Shown piece after piece: positions 6,639-6,719 of a DNA stretch of 6,719 nt; positions within the stretch are counted from its first letter, which is position 1, and each line of letters starts with the position of its first letter. Source of the DNA: CAYSPU01 sp964432995 (GTDB lineage: Bacteria; Verrucomicrobiota; Verrucomicrobiia; Limisphaerales; JAHDYP01); contig CAYSPU010000296.1 of assembly GCA_964432995.1 (NCBI GenBank), positions 1-6,719 of the forward strand, in the 5' to 3' direction. A program made the position numbers and the translations under genes. The notes under the pieces are model-generated. The model had not been told where the DNA came from. It did not search any database and saw only the letters and a list, made by a program, of their open reading frames with translations.

Positions 6639-6702
6639 GCCGGCTTTCGGCCGGCGGCCGACAAGAATGTCGGCGCTACGTGACGCCGGTTTTCCAGCCG
6701 GC
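6639..6702. repeat. Cluster of three hairpins, the middle one GTAG-headed
   Basis: Three inverted repeats lie in 64 bases. A: GCCGGC 6639-6644 / GCCGGC 6650-6655, loop of 5. B: GCCGACA 6657-6663 / TGTCGGC 6668-6674, loop AGAA; read on the minus strand it is headed by GTAG (6679-6676) plus one base. C: GCCGGT 6685-6690 / GCCGGC 6697-6702, closed by one G-T pair. A and C are diverged direct copies of about 17 bases on either side of B. The cluster starts 76 bases upstream of the hydrolase ATG at 6563 and could be its leader or the 3' end of a gene beyond the window. No T-run accompanies any hairpin. Confidence 0.6.
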
Positions 6703-6719
6703 TGTGCGCTGGCAAGTGT

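Overview
The window is a GC-rich bacterial segment carrying three complete genes, all on the minus strand and all predicted to encode exported proteins. In transcription order (right to left) they are: a putative TIM-barrel glycoside hydrolase-like protein (start 6563, stop 4818), a GH106-type alpha-L-rhamnosidase-like enzyme (4608 to 1732), and a small surface protein with a C-terminal exosortase sorting signal (1083 to 349). The sorting signal reads IPEVGST followed by a Leu/Gly-rich helix and RR. This variant, together with large secreted glycoside hydrolases and GTAG-headed intergenic hairpins, suggests a polysaccharide-degrading Verrucomicrobia member (Opitutales-like). Planctomycetes or another exosortase-bearing phylum cannot be excluded. 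No rRNA, tRNA, CRISPR array, transposase or integrase is visible.

Layout. 1-348 is non-coding, with a GTAG-headed inverted repeat and the intrinsic terminator of the sorting-signal gene. 349-1083 is the PEP-CTERM-like gene with a strong ribosome binding site. 1084-1731 is a 648-base gap with no convincing gene; it holds a perfect 24-bp palindrome just after the GH106 stop. 1732-4608 is GH106. 4609-4817 is a 209-base spacer with two facing GTAG-headed hairpins. 4818-6563 is the putative hydrolase. 6564-6719 is non-coding, with three hairpins packed into 64 bases.

How the genes may work together. The two large enzymes are adjacent, codirectional and both have signal peptides, so they probably act outside the cytoplasm on the same class of rhamnose-containing plant or algal glycan, for example rhamnogalacturonan-like material. 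That substrate is inference. The sorting-signal protein has its own ribosome binding site, terminator and visibly lower GC, and may be an independent unit. No transporter, regulator or sugar catabolic gene lies in the window.

The least explained parts are non-coding. A family of GTAG-headed hairpins resembling REP elements occurs in three of the four intergenic stretches, and the fourth carries the unexplained palindrome. No clearly new multi-gene system was found.
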